A stretch of DNA of 64,000 nt from positions 160,611 to 224,610 of the forward strand of contig MNSZ01000046.1 in NCBI GenBank assembly GCA_001916715.1. The letters are read 5' to 3'. The DNA is from Firmicutes bacterium CAG:24053_14. GTDB taxonomy: Bacteria > Bacillota > Clostridia > Oscillospirales > Oscillospiraceae. This document shows, in pieces, positions 41,022-50,031 of the stretch. How positions within the stretch are numbered: the stretch's first letter is position 1; each line of letters begins with the position of its first letter. Made by a program: the position numbers and the translations under genes. The notes beneath the pieces are model-generated. The model did not search any database, was not told where the DNA came from, and was given only the letters and a program-made list of their open reading frames with translations.

Positions 41022-42233
41022 ATGAGAATAGCTGTAATTTTGCTGCGCTGGGCAATGAACTTCATTTACTTTTTTCTGAAGCTCTGCCCGACCGACAAAA
41101 ACAAGGTTTTATTCCTCAGCCGGCAGTCAAACACCGTGACAGAGGATATTGATTTTCTGAGCCGCCGCCTTGTTGAGCTGAAACCGGAAACAAACATTGT
41201 TATAATAACAAAGCGCGCCGACAAGGGCTTTGCGAGCATGCTCGAATACGCTTTTGTCACGCTCAAAAGCATGTACCACCTTGCGACCGCTTCCGTGTGC
41301 GTGCTCGATTCCTACTGGCCGGCGGTGTCCGTGCTGCATCACAAAAAGCAGCTTGCCGTTATCCAGATGTGGCACGCAATGGGCAAGATCAAAAAGTCCG
41401 GCTATCAGTCGCTCGGCAAGAAATTCGGACGCAGCGACATGATCGCGCGCGAGATGCGCATGCACCGCAACTATGACGTTGTCATTGCCGGCGGCAGGGC
41501 ATTTAATCCGTTTTACTGCGCCTCGTTTGACGTCGAGCCGGATATCCTGTACAACGTCGGTCTGCCTCGCATGGATAAGCTGCGCGAGGGTCAGGACGAA
41601 GCCCGGCGGCAGTTTTACGAGACCTACCCCGGCCTGAGAGGCAAAAAGATCGTGCTTTATGCCCCCACCTTCCGCAAGGGGCAGACGCTCGACCCCAAGG
41701 CGCTTGTCGATGCGTTCAACTTTGACGGCAGCCAGATGCTCGTCATAAAGCGTCACCCGAACCAGCTTTTGAACTACGACTCGCTGTCCCCGGCGATAAC
41801 CTGCCACAGAGTGCCGACCTCGACGGTGCTGTCGGTGTGCGACTGCGTAATAACCGACTACTCGGCGATAACGATAGAAGCCGCGCTTCTGGGCAAGCCC
41901 GTGTATTTCTATCTTTTCGACTACGAGGACTATCTAGACCATAACGGCCTGAACGTCAAGCTCTTTGACGAGTTCCCAGACTGCATATTCCGCGATCCTG
42001 CCGAGCTTGTCGCCGCCGTCGAAAGCGGAGAGTACGACATGGATAACTACAGGCGCTTCTGCCGCAAGTATCTGCCCGATCTGAACGGACGCGCGACCGA
42101 CAAGATCGCCGATCTTATAATCGACTGCATGGAGAGAGATAAACATGATGCGATTTCTGAGCATATTGCTCGCCAAAATCAAATTGATGGTGCTGTGGAT
42201 AGTGAGGATACTGTTTGCGCCCAATCACTTTAA
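41022..42233 (+). CDS. CDP-glycerol:polyglycerophosphate transferase-like (TagF family)
   Basis: A 403-residue glycerophosphotransferase of wall teichoic acid-type synthesis, acting on the inner membrane face. IQMWHAMGKIKKSG carries the catalytic His, and VIKRHPNQ and the C-terminal CVITDYSAITIEAALLGKP motif are present. It has an N-terminal hydrophobic segment, and it is about half the length of classical TagF, so it is nearer the priming or short-chain members (TagB-like). The last 30 residues overlap the next gene by 89 bases and look like read-through of that gene's coding DNA in a second frame. Confidence 0.9.
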   Translation: MRIAVILLRWAMNFIYFFLKLCPTDKNKVLFLSRQSNTVTEDIDFLSRRLVELKPETNIVIITKRADKGFASMLEYAFVTLKSMYHLATASVCVLDSYWPAVSVLHHKKQLAVIQMWHAMGKIKKSGYQSLGKKFGRSDMIAREMRMHRNYDVVIAGGRAFNPFYCASFDVEPDILYNVGLPRMDKLREGQDEARRQFYETYPGLRGKKIVLYAPTFRKGQTLDPKALVDAFNFDGSQMLVIKRHPNQLLNYDSLSPAITCHRVPTSTVLSVCDCVITDYSAITIEAALLGKPVYFYLFDYEDYLDHNGLNVKLFDEFPDCIFRDPAELVAAVESGEYDMDNYRRFCRKYLPDLNGRATDKIADLIIDCMERDKHDAISEHIARQNQIDGAVDSEDTVCAQSL

Positions 42234-43194
42234 GCTTCCGCTGCACACAAGGCTGTACTACTGCATTTTCGGCGGCTACATGGTCGACCAGGCGGCACTG
42301 TACGACTTTAAGCACAACGACAAAAAGCAGTATCTTTCCGAATTTGACTGGTACCGCTCAAGATGCATAAACGATCCTTACAGCGAAATGCTCAACAACA
42401 AGGTCGTTTTCACTCAGATTATCGAGCGCTACTGCAAAACTCCGGAGATCTACTGCGTCAAAAAGGATGACCGTCTCGCAGGCTTAAACGGCCGAGTCAT
42501 AAACGATTATGACGATCTTGTCAAGCTTCTGCACGAGGTCGGAGCGTATGTCGTAAAGCCGGTGCGTGCCGGCAAGGGCAAGGGCGTGTACGTTGTAAAG
42601 CATAACGGCCACGGCATCATCTGCAACGACGAGCCGCACACGGAAAAGGAGCTTGCCGACCGTCTGCGCCGCGATACCGAGTGGCTCATCTGCGCCTATG
42701 CGCATCAGGCGGAATACCTCAACAAAATTTACGCGAACAGCGCAAACACCCTGCGTATGATAGTTCTGCGCAATGCCGAAACCAAGGAATTTGAGCTGTG
42801 CTTTGCCGTGCAGCGCATCGGCGCAGCGTGGACGGGCGCCGTCGATAACGGCAGCCGCGGCGGCCTTGTTGCAAACGTCGATATCGAGACCGGCACGATG
42901 AGCTATGCGCGCACGCTGCACAATCTGACCGTTTACCGCACGCATCCCGACACGAACGCGCAGATCGAGGGCGCAGTTATCCCGAGCTGGGACGGCATAA
43001 AGGCCGGCGTTCTTGAGGCGAGCCGCGCCTTCCCTTATCTTGATATAATCGCGTGGGACATTCTCCCGACCGACGACGGCTTCACCGTTATCGAGGCCAA
43101 CACCTCCTCGGGCGTAAACATCATTCAGCTCTGGGGGCCGCAGCGCTACGGCAGGCTGGGCGATTTCTATCGCGAGCACGGGATAATCAAATGA
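42145..43194 (+). CDS. ATP-grasp protein, third of the cluster
   Basis: A 349-residue single-module ATP-grasp protein of the same group. AYVVKPVRAGKGKGVYVVK is the nucleotide loop, TLRMIVLRN follows, and WDILPTDDGFTVIEANTSSG holds the metal ligands. The N-terminus has a hydrophobic helix (about 8-25), so it may be membrane-associated. GGAGAG precedes ATG at 42145. Its start lies 89 bases inside the TagF-like gene. Confidence 0.83.
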   Translation: MMRFLSILLAKIKLMVLWIVRILFAPNHFKLPLHTRLYYCIFGGYMVDQAALYDFKHNDKKQYLSEFDWYRSRCINDPYSEMLNNKVVFTQIIERYCKTPEIYCVKKDDRLAGLNGRVINDYDDLVKLLHEVGAYVVKPVRAGKGKGVYVVKHNGHGIICNDEPHTEKELADRLRRDTEWLICAYAHQAEYLNKIYANSANTLRMIVLRNAETKEFELCFAVQRIGAAWTGAVDNGSRGGLVANVDIETGTMSYARTLHNLTVYRTHPDTNAQIEGAVIPSWDGIKAGVLEASRAFPYLDIIAWDILPTDDGFTVIEANTSSGVNIIQLWGPQRYGRLGDFYREHGIIK

Positions 43195-43790
43195 GATACG
43201 TCATCATGGCTGACGGCAAGGGCAGCCGCTGGAACAACTTCATGGGGCACAAAAAGCACGACATAAGCGTTTCGGGCGAAACTCTGCTCGAGCGCACGGT
43301 GCGCCTTGTGCACAAGTTTGACGATGCCGCCGAGATCATCATCACCTCGCACGACGAAAGCGTCAGCATCTCCGGCGCCGTGAGGTACGAGCCGAAAAAC
43401 AACGTCCTTGAGATCGACCGCTTCACCGCCGAGCTTATCGGCGACGATATGTGCTTTCTCTACGGCGACGTCCTGTATTCCGAAAGCGCCGTAAAGTCCG
43501 TTATATCGCACCGCGGCGAAAAGCCGCTGCTGTTTTTCGGCAGCGAAAAGAGCATATGCGCCGTCCTCGTCGGCGACGGGGAGCTTTTCCGCTCGCTTTA
43601 CCTCGAGGTGCGCCGCCGCTTTCTTGACGGCGAGATAAAAGAGTGCAAGGGCTGGCAGGTGTATCTTCTGTACGCCGGATATCCGCTCACCGGGCGGCGC
43701 ACGGGCGAAAGCTATGTCCTGCTCGACTCATTCACGCGCGATTTCAACTCGCCCGAGGATTACCTGGACTTTATGTCCGAAAAAAATTAA
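43191..43790 (+). CDS. MobA-like NTP-transferase domain protein
   Basis: A 199-residue nucleotidyltransferase fold protein starting RYVIMADGKGSRWNNFMGHK, where GKGSR is the nucleotide loop, and with FLYGDVLYSE as the later Asp-containing strand. It probably makes a CDP- or UDP-activated polyol or sugar for the polymer. The start overlaps the upstream stop as ATGA. It is shorter than usual nucleotidyltransferases (about 230-250). Confidence 0.8.
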   Translation: MRYVIMADGKGSRWNNFMGHKKHDISVSGETLLERTVRLVHKFDDAAEIIITSHDESVSISGAVRYEPKNNVLEIDRFTAELIGDDMCFLYGDVLYSESAVKSVISHRGEKPLLFFGSEKSICAVLVGDGELFRSLYLEVRRRFLDGEIKECKGWQVYLLYAGYPLTGRRTGESYVLLDSFTRDFNSPEDYLDFMSEKN

Positions 43791-43805
43791 TGTAGAATTA
43801 TAAAC

Positions 43806-43855
43806 AAAACTGTGTTATAATGGCGCGATAGTGTGTGTTAACACAGTTTTTTGTT
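43806..43855 (+). terminator. Terminator/attenuator-like inverted repeat
   Basis: Perfect 12-bp arms AAAACTGTGTTA (43806-43817) and TAACACAGTTTT (43839-43850), a 21-base loop and a T-rich tail (TTTTTTGTTTT). It sits between the NTP-transferase and the exporter genes. TTATAAT spans part of the left arm and loop, so the site may also hold an alternative promoter. Confidence 0.6.
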
Positions 43856-43878
43856 TTAACAAGGAGAACGGACGTTTT

Positions 43879-44646
43879 ATGACTTCGGACAAAGCTAACC
43901 ACCGTTTTTTGCTTTCTGAGCTTATAAGGCGAGACTTTATTAAAAAATACAAGCGCACGACCTTCGGCATACTCTGGAGCGCGCTTTCGCCGCTGTTTCT
44001 GCTGCTGACCATGGACGTGGTCTTCGGCACGTTTTTCGGCCGCAACATGCCGCATTATACGATATATCTGTTCTGCGGACTGCTGCTGTTCAACTATTTC
44101 TCCGCAGCCACACGAAGCGCCATGCGCGTTCTTTACGATAACGCTCAGATATACAGCAAGGTACCCGTGCCCAAGCACTATTTCCTCATTTCGCAGAGCG
44201 TAGCGCAGGCGATAGATTTCGCCGTTTCGCTGCTTGTGTTCTTCATCTTCGTCGCCATTGACGGGATAAGCTTTCACTGGCGCTTCCTGTACCTGCTGTT
44301 CCCGATGGTGTGCCTTTATTTCATTAACTTCGGCATAGGCATGTTCCTGAGCACGCTGTATATCTTCTTCCGCGACATAAACTATCTCTGGCCCGTTGTG
44401 ACGCGCATCATCATGTACGCCTCGGCGATATTCTATGATCCGTCGATACTGCCGGGGATCATGCGCAGGCTTTTAAACTGCAATCCGCTGTATATGTGCG
44501 TGGATTACTTCCGCCAGCTGATAATCCATTCGACCGTACCGAGCCTCTCGACGCATCTTATCATGCTCGTGATGGCCGCGATCTGCGCTTTTCTCGGCTG
44601 GTTTACCTACCATATCACGCGCGACAAGATCGCGCTGTATGTGTAA
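43879..44646 (+). CDS. ABC-2 type exporter permease (TagG/Wzm-like)
   Basis: A 255-residue permease with six hydrophobic segments after a short cytosolic N-terminus (RRDFIKKYKRTTFGILWSAL is the typical interface helix). It exports the finished polymer together with the ATPase encoded next. AAGGAG precedes ATG at 43879. The stop lies 12 bases before the ATPase start. Confidence 0.9.
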   Translation: MTSDKANHRFLLSELIRRDFIKKYKRTTFGILWSALSPLFLLLTMDVVFGTFFGRNMPHYTIYLFCGLLLFNYFSAATRSAMRVLYDNAQIYSKVPVPKHYFLISQSVAQAIDFAVSLLVFFIFVAIDGISFHWRFLYLLFPMVCLYFINFGIGMFLSTLYIFFRDINYLWPVVTRIIMYASAIFYDPSILPGIMRRLLNCNPLYMCVDYFRQLIIHSTVPSLSTHLIMLVMAAICAFLGWFTYHITRDKIALYV

Positions 44647-44658
44647 GGAGGTGCTCTG

Positions 44659-46107
44659 ATGGACGGAAACAAGATCCTTGTTCTTGACGATGTTTCGGTG
44701 CGCTACCGCAAGCAGGACTCGCGCTCGACCTCGGACATAGTCAAGCGCATACTCGGAAAAAGCCCCAGGAACAACGAGTTCTGGGCACTCAAAAACGTAT
44801 CCTTCAGCCTCGAAAGGGGCGATATGCTCGGCGTTATCGGCAAAAACGGCGCCGGCAAATCAACGATGATGAAGGCCATAAGCGGAACGCTGACCCCGGC
44901 CTCGGGAACGATCGAGAAAACCGGCAAGATCTGTGCTCTGCTCGAGCTTGGCACGGGCTTTGACCGCGAGATGACGGTCAAGGAAAACGTGTATCTGCGC
45001 GGCGCGTTCATGGGCTACTCCAAGGAGTTTATCGACTCGAAGTATGACGAGATAATCGACTTTGCCGAAATGCGCGAATTTCAGAACAGCCCGTTCCGCA
45101 CGCTCTCAAGCGGCATGAAAAGCCGCATTGCATTCGCAATAGCGAGCATGATAGAGCCGGACATCATCATCCTTGACGAGATATTCGCCGTCGGCGACGG
45201 CGACTTCCGCAAAAAGAGCCAGCAAAAGATGCAGAGCATCATCGATAACGGCGACACGACCGCGCTCATGGTCTCGCACTCGCTGCAATCGGTGCGCGCG
45301 CAGTGCAACAAGGTGCTGTGGCTGGACAAGGGACGCATGGTCATGTTCGGTGATCCGAACACTGTCTGCGATGCATATGCCGAGTATCTGAACACCGGCA
45401 AGCTGCCGCAGACCGAGTCGCTTGCCGCAACGCAGGAAAATCCGCGCAACAGGCTCAAAAAGAACACCGGCAAGCACCTTGCCGAGGCCGCGGTGTATCT
45501 CATGCTGCTGCTTGTTATCATTGCCGGCTGCTTCGTGTGGTCGCAGTATGACCTGCTGAAATCCTACGTTCTTGCGCAGAGCCTCACCGTCGAGCAGATA
45601 GAAAACGAGGCGGCAAACTACCACCGCCAGATCGACCGTTTGCTTAAGGTTGACACGACGCGCTGGGACACCAACATATTCAAAGAAGGCGCGCAGGACA
45701 TAATAAACGAGGAAGCGACCTACACAGACGTTGCCAAGGAGGTTCTGCTCCAGGCCGGTGACCTCAGCCGCGATCAGTATAAAAAAGCGCTCGCCGCCGC
45801 CGAGATAGAGGCCATAAAGTATTCGCACATGGCTCGCCTTGACGCGCTCGTTGCGCAGATGCGCACGGAGTTTGAGGCTCAGCCCGAGGGCAAGTACCGC
45901 AGCCTTATGGTGTATGCCTACACCAATTGCGACAGGTTCTATGACCTTGAGGAGGACTGCGAAAATGACATGCAGAAGGTCATCGAGGAGATCCGCGCCT
46001 TCCAGCGCAAGGCCGGTCAGCCCGAAGACCTTGCCGACCGCGTCTGGAACGCATACAAATCGGAAAAGACCTATCTTTTGTCCTACTACTGCGTAAAACT
46101 CAGATAA
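44659..46107 (+). CDS. ABC exporter ATPase with membrane-anchored external domain (TagH-like)
   Basis: A 482-residue protein. The nucleotide-binding domain (1 to about 240) has Walker A GKNGAGKST, signature LSSGMKSR, Walker B IIILDE and the switch His in MVSHSL. A transmembrane helix near 272-293 (YLMLLLVIIAGCFVW) is followed by about 190 residues that would lie outside, mostly helical and charged. B. subtilis TagH has a comparable TM plus external C-terminal extension; this one has no evident homology to it. It could sense or hold the polymer on the outer face. Confidence 0.9.
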   Translation: MDGNKILVLDDVSVRYRKQDSRSTSDIVKRILGKSPRNNEFWALKNVSFSLERGDMLGVIGKNGAGKSTMMKAISGTLTPASGTIEKTGKICALLELGTGFDREMTVKENVYLRGAFMGYSKEFIDSKYDEIIDFAEMREFQNSPFRTLSSGMKSRIAFAIASMIEPDIIILDEIFAVGDGDFRKKSQQKMQSIIDNGDTTALMVSHSLQSVRAQCNKVLWLDKGRMVMFGDPNTVCDAYAEYLNTGKLPQTESLAATQENPRNRLKKNTGKHLAEAAVYLMLLLVIIAGCFVWSQYDLLKSYVLAQSLTVEQIENEAANYHRQIDRLLKVDTTRWDTNIFKEGAQDIINEEATYTDVAKEVLLQAGDLSRDQYKKALAAAEIEAIKYSHMARLDALVAQMRTEFEAQPEGKYRSLMVYAYTNCDRFYDLEEDCENDMQKVIEEIRAFQRKAGQPEDLADRVWNAYKSEKTYLLSYYCVKLR

Positions 46108-46123
46108 CATTCAAATCGATCAC

Positions 46124-46147
46124 AGGCCGGAGAGCAATCTCCGGCCT
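46124..46147 (+). terminator. Intrinsic terminator of the polymer export operon
   Basis: AGGCCGGAGA-GCAA-TCTCCGGCCT, a 10-bp GC-rich stem with a tetraloop, 16 bases after the ATPase stop, followed by a weakly T-rich tail. Confidence 0.75.
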
Positions 46148-46165
46148 ATACATTTCGTTCATGAT

Positions 46166-46194
46166 TTGACAAAATATTTGTTATAGGCTATTAT
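46166..46194 (+). promoter_or_regulatory. Strong sigma-A promoter of the acyl-CoA synthetase gene
   Basis: TTGACA (46166-46171), 17-base spacer, TATTAT (46189-46194). Consensus -35 box; 48 bases to the ATG at 46242. Confidence 0.85.
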
Positions 46195-46241
46195 GGCCAT
46201 ATAAACTTATAAATTTTTAATTTTTTAAAGGAATGATTCGA

Positions 46242-47975
46242 ATGGAAAACATCAGCGCAAAAGCGCCGTGGAAAAACCATCTGGGCGAAGTGCCCTTCAC
46301 TCTTGATTATTTCGACGGCTCGATGTTCGAGGCCGTTGAAAAGATAGCCGAAAAATACCCCAACAACATTGCATTTGACTTCATGGGCAGATCGACGACA
46401 TATAAGGCTCTTGTCCGCGAGGTCGAAGACTGCGCCAAAGCGCTGCGCACCATCGGCGTGCGCGAGGGTGACAAGGTGACCATAGCAATGCCCAACTGCC
46501 CCCAGGCCATCCAGATGTTCTATGCGGTCAACCTCATCGGCGGCATCTGCAACATGATCCACCCCCTCTCGGCAGAAAAGGAAATCGAGTTTTATCTCAA
46601 CGAGTCGGAGTCGGTCACGGCCATTACGCTCGACCAGTTCTACAACAAATTTGAGAACATCCGTCAGAATACCAAGGTCGTCAACATAGTCATCGCCAGC
46701 ATAAAGGACGAGCTTTCAAAACCGGTCAAGGCAGGCTACATGCTCACCGAGGGCAGAAAGATCAAGAAGATCCCCGAGGACGCGCCCGTTATCCGCTGGA
46801 AAGAGTTCCTGCACATGGGCAAGCACTGCTTCTATAACTACAAAGTTAAGCGCACCGGCAAGGATCCTGCCGTTATCCTCTATTCCGGCGGCACGACCGG
46901 CACGACAAAGGGCATCCTGCTTTCAAACCGCAACTTCAACGCCCTCGGCCAGCAGGTCATCGCGGCAAACCCCATGTTCCGCGTGGGCGACAAGATGCTC
47001 GCGGCAATGCCGCTGTTCCATGGCTTCGGTCTGGGCGTATGCATCCACACAATGCTCTCGCAGGGCGGCAGATGCATCCTTATTCCTCGCTTCACCGCAC
47101 AGACCTATGCAAAGCAGATAACCAAATACCACTGCAACTTCATTGCCGGCGTTCCCACGCTTTACGAAGCGCTGCTGCGCCTGCCGAGCATGGACAACGC
47201 CGACCTCAGCTCGCTCAAGGGCGTTTTCTCCGGCGGCGACAGTCTGTCGATCGAGCTTAAAAAGAAGTTCGACAAATTCCTGTATGACCACAACGCGAAA
47301 ATTCAGATCCGCGAGGGCTTCGGCCTTACCGAATGCGTCACGGCAAGCTGCCTGACTCCCCCGCACATGGCCAAGGAGGGCAGCATCGGACTCCCCTTCC
47401 CCGATACATATTACAAGATAGTCGAGCCGGGCACCGACAAGGAGCTGCCCTACGGCGAGGAGGGCGAGATACTCATCGCCGGCCCCACCGTCATGATGGA
47501 GTATGTAAACCACCCCGAGGAGACCGCCCAAACTCTGCGCAAGCACGACGACGGCCTTACATGGATGTACACCGGCGATCTCGGCATGATGGACGACGAG
47601 GGCTTTATCTACTTCAAGGGCCGCGCAAAGCGCATGATAATAACCTCCGGCTACAACGTCTATCCCGGTCAGCTTGAGAATATTCTCGACGCAAACGAGT
47701 TCGTCCACATGAGCTGCATCATCGGCGTTCCCGACCCGTATAAGATGCAAAAGGTCAAGGCCTTTGTCATGCTCAAGCCCGGCGTTCCCGAAAGCCCCGA
47801 GACGAAAGAGGCTATCCTCGCCTACTGCCGCAAGCACATTGCAAAATACGCAATGCCTTACGATATCGAATTCCGCCGCGAGCTGCCCAAGACCCTTGTC
47901 GGTAAGGTCGCCTACCGCGTCCTCGAAGAGGAGGAGGCCGCAAAGCGCGCCGCCGAACAAACAGGGGAACAATAA
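46242..47975 (+). CDS. Acyl-CoA synthetase (AMP-binding enzyme)
   Basis: A 577-residue adenylating enzyme that activates a carboxylate as its CoA thioester. The phosphate loop YSGGTTGTTKG lies near 210, GFGLTE is A5, YTGDLG near 440 is the hinge region, and Lys in PKTLVGKVAYRVL near the end is the catalytic lysine. ATG at 46242 has AAAGGA nine bases upstream; the ATG nine bases earlier lacks spacing. It is monocistronic with a strong promoter and terminator. Chain length of the acid cannot be told. Confidence 0.92.
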   Translation: MENISAKAPWKNHLGEVPFTLDYFDGSMFEAVEKIAEKYPNNIAFDFMGRSTTYKALVREVEDCAKALRTIGVREGDKVTIAMPNCPQAIQMFYAVNLIGGICNMIHPLSAEKEIEFYLNESESVTAITLDQFYNKFENIRQNTKVVNIVIASIKDELSKPVKAGYMLTEGRKIKKIPEDAPVIRWKEFLHMGKHCFYNYKVKRTGKDPAVILYSGGTTGTTKGILLSNRNFNALGQQVIAANPMFRVGDKMLAAMPLFHGFGLGVCIHTMLSQGGRCILIPRFTAQTYAKQITKYHCNFIAGVPTLYEALLRLPSMDNADLSSLKGVFSGGDSLSIELKKKFDKFLYDHNAKIQIREGFGLTECVTASCLTPPHMAKEGSIGLPFPDTYYKIVEPGTDKELPYGEEGEILIAGPTVMMEYVNHPEETAQTLRKHDDGLTWMYTGDLGMMDDEGFIYFKGRAKRMIITSGYNVYPGQLENILDANEFVHMSCIIGVPDPYKMQKVKAFVMLKPGVPESPETKEAILAYCRKHIAKYAMPYDIEFRRELPKTLVGKVAYRVLEEEEAAKRAAEQTGEQ

Positions 47976-47981
47976 AGCTTT

Positions 47982-48011
47982 TCGACCGTCTGTATATTTG
48001 CAGACGGTCGA
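47982..48011 (+). terminator. Intrinsic terminator
   Basis: TCGACCGTCTG (47982-47992) and CAGACGGTCGA (48001-48011) form an 11-bp perfect stem followed by TTTTTGTTT, right after the acyl-CoA synthetase. Confidence 0.9.
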
Positions 48012-48093
48012 TTTTTGTTTACCTGTTTGCCTTGAAGTGACGGGGCTCATATGATATAATCGGCACGTTTATAAATTAATTGAGGTGATAAAT

Positions 48094-48873
48094 TTGAAGA
48101 AAAAATATATTGCCCTCGCGGCGGCGCTTATCATGCTGCTGTGCGTTTTGTGCGCTTGCGGCAAGGACGATGAGAAAAAGCCCGAGGAAACGCTCAGTCC
48201 TCCGGCGGTGAGCACCGATGATCCCAACGCGGAGCAGACGAAGGCTCCCGAGCAGACCTCGACCCAGCTCGGTGAAACTGCCGACGCAGGCGACGAGTAT
48301 ATTTCCAAAATGGTCTTTATCGGCGACAGCACGACCTACGGTCTGAAGGCCTACGACGTTCTCGACGGCTCGCAGGTGTGGACGCCGTCAAGCGGCACGC
48401 TTGCGCTGTTTAACCAGAGCATAGCTACCATTGTCTATCCGCCCACCGGTGAGGAGATACCCATCACCGATGCGATAGGTCGCGCAAAGCCCGAGTATGT
48501 CGTTCTCACCATCGGCGTAAACGGCGTTTCGATGATGGACGAGGATTCGTTCAAAACCGAATACACCGCACTTATTGAGCGCATCAAGTCCGTAAGCCCC
48601 GACACGAAGATCATCTGCAACTCCATCTACCCCGTCGAGGCAATGTACGAGGCAAAGGATAACGGCATAAACAACGCCGTCATCGACCGCGCAAACGGCT
48701 GGATACTCCAGATAGCCGAGGCAACCGGCACGCACTACACCGATTCCGCATCCGTGCTCAAGGGCTCCGACGGCAAGCTCGTTTCCGATTACGGCAACGG
48801 TGACGGCATTCACCTGAGTGCAGTCGGATTCAACCGCGTGATAGATTATCTCAAGACTCACGCATGGCTTTGA
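48094..48873 (+). CDS. SGNH/GDSL hydrolase lipoprotein
   Basis: A 259-residue secreted lipoprotein: signal peptide with lipobox VLCAC, a Pro/Thr-rich spacer to about residue 65, then an SGNH esterase domain. Block I is FIGDSTTYGL, TIGVNGVS carries the block III Asn, and GDGIHLSAVG has the final Asp and His. Likely removes an acyl group from a wall polymer or glycan. TTG at 48094 is chosen because GAGG lies eight bases upstream. Followed by another lipoprotein gene. Confidence 0.85.
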   Translation: MKKKYIALAAALIMLLCVLCACGKDDEKKPEETLSPPAVSTDDPNAEQTKAPEQTSTQLGETADAGDEYISKMVFIGDSTTYGLKAYDVLDGSQVWTPSSGTLALFNQSIATIVYPPTGEEIPITDAIGRAKPEYVVLTIGVNGVSMMDEDSFKTEYTALIERIKSVSPDTKIICNSIYPVEAMYEAKDNGINNAVIDRANGWILQIAEATGTHYTDSASVLKGSDGKLVSDYGNGDGIHLSAVGFNRVIDYLKTHAWL

Positions 48874-48884
48874 GAGGTGAAAAC

Positions 48885-49364
48885 ATGAAAAAGCTTTCTT
48901 CCGCAATAGCGCTTTTGCTGCTTATCTGCATGCTCGGCGGATGCAGCTCCCCGAAAAACGCAAAGGATCCTGACATGCAGACCGTTGCCGACAAGGTCGG
49001 CGCGGCGATCGACATAAGCGAGCTTTCGCAGGTCCCGGACGCATACGTTGAAAACGTTATGGGCATCGCGCTTGACGGATACGCAAGCCGCAATACCCTC
49101 ATCTCCGCAGTCGGCACAAATATCAACGAATACGGCATTTTCCTCGCCAAGGACGCGGATCAGGCCGCAACGATAAAGGCCGCGCTCGACAAATATCTTG
49201 AGTACCGCGAGAGCGTATGGATGGACGAGTACCTGCCGGACGAAAAGCCAAAGCTCGACAATGCCGAGGTCTGGCGGCAGGGCAACTATGTCATGTACGC
49301 CATTCTCGGCGACAGCGACCGTGCGGCGGTCAAGCAGGCGTTTGAATCCTGCTTTGAGGGCTGA
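48885..49364 (+). CDS. DUF4358 lipoprotein
   Basis: A 159-residue lipoprotein with lipobox MLGGC. The mature part fits DUF4358, common in Clostridia, of unknown function, often near SGNH or sortase-like genes. GAGGTG precedes ATG at 48885, 12 bases after the SGNH stop, so co-transcribed. Confidence 0.78.
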   Translation: MKKLSSAIALLLLICMLGGCSSPKNAKDPDMQTVADKVGAAIDISELSQVPDAYVENVMGIALDGYASRNTLISAVGTNINEYGIFLAKDADQAATIKAALDKYLEYRESVWMDEYLPDEKPKLDNAEVWRQGNYVMYAILGDSDRAAVKQAFESCFEG

Positions 49365-49368
49365 AAAA

Positions 49369-49998
49369 ATGAAACTTATTTGGCATTGCCACGCCTGCTT
49401 TGAGCTTATAAGCGCCGACGGCAGCGTGGTGTTCGACCCCTACTCCCCCGGCAGCGTGCGCGGCCTTGAGCTTTCCCCGCTCCGCGCAGACTGCGTAATT
49501 TGCAGCCACGGGCATTCCGACCACAACTACACGGACGGCGTGGAGCTAAGCGGCATTGAGCCTGGATTTTCGCTCACGCAGGTACCGACATATCACGACG
49601 GCAAGCTCGGCGCTCTGCGCGGAGATAACCTGTGCAGCGTCGTTGAGGCCGAGGGCATGCGTATCGCGCATCTGGGCGATCTGGGGCATACGCTCGACCC
49701 CGAAACGGCGGCAAAGCTCAAGCCGCTCGACGTTCTCATGATCCCCGTCGGCGGCTACTACACGATCTGTCCGCAGCAGGCAAAAGAGATCGCTATCGCG
49801 CTGGATGCAAAAACGATCATCCCCATGCACTATCGCGGCGCAGGCATAGGGCTTGAAAACGTCGCCTACGTCGATGATTTTCTCGCCCTCTGGGACGATG
49901 ACGATATAGTTTATCTGCCCGGCTGCGAATACGAGGTCAAACCGAGCGCAAAGCGACAGATAGTCGTCTTTGAGCCGGATGAAAATTGCATAAAATAA
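49369..49998 (+). CDS. Metallo-beta-lactamase-fold hydrolase
   Basis: A 209-residue protein related to the UPF0173 group. HGHSDH lies at residues 47-52; THRL-type later ligands are seen as HLGDLGH near 105 and PMHYRG near 160. No signal peptide. It starts five bases after the DUF4358 stop. Substrate unknown. Confidence 0.85.
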   Translation: MKLIWHCHACFELISADGSVVFDPYSPGSVRGLELSPLRADCVICSHGHSDHNYTDGVELSGIEPGFSLTQVPTYHDGKLGALRGDNLCSVVEAEGMRIAHLGDLGHTLDPETAAKLKPLDVLMIPVGGYYTICPQQAKEIAIALDAKTIIPMHYRGAGIGLENVAYVDDFLALWDDDDIVYLPGCEYEVKPSAKRQIVVFEPDENCIK

Positions 49999-50002
49999 AA
50001 TA

Positions 50003-50024
50003 TCCGAGGACTCTTGTCCTCGGA
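50003..50024 (+). terminator. Terminator hairpin after the hydrolase
   Basis: TCCGAGGAC-TCTT-GTCCTCGGA, a 9-bp perfect stem, five bases after the hydrolase stop. Confidence 0.75.
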
Positions 50025-50031
50025 TCAGCGT

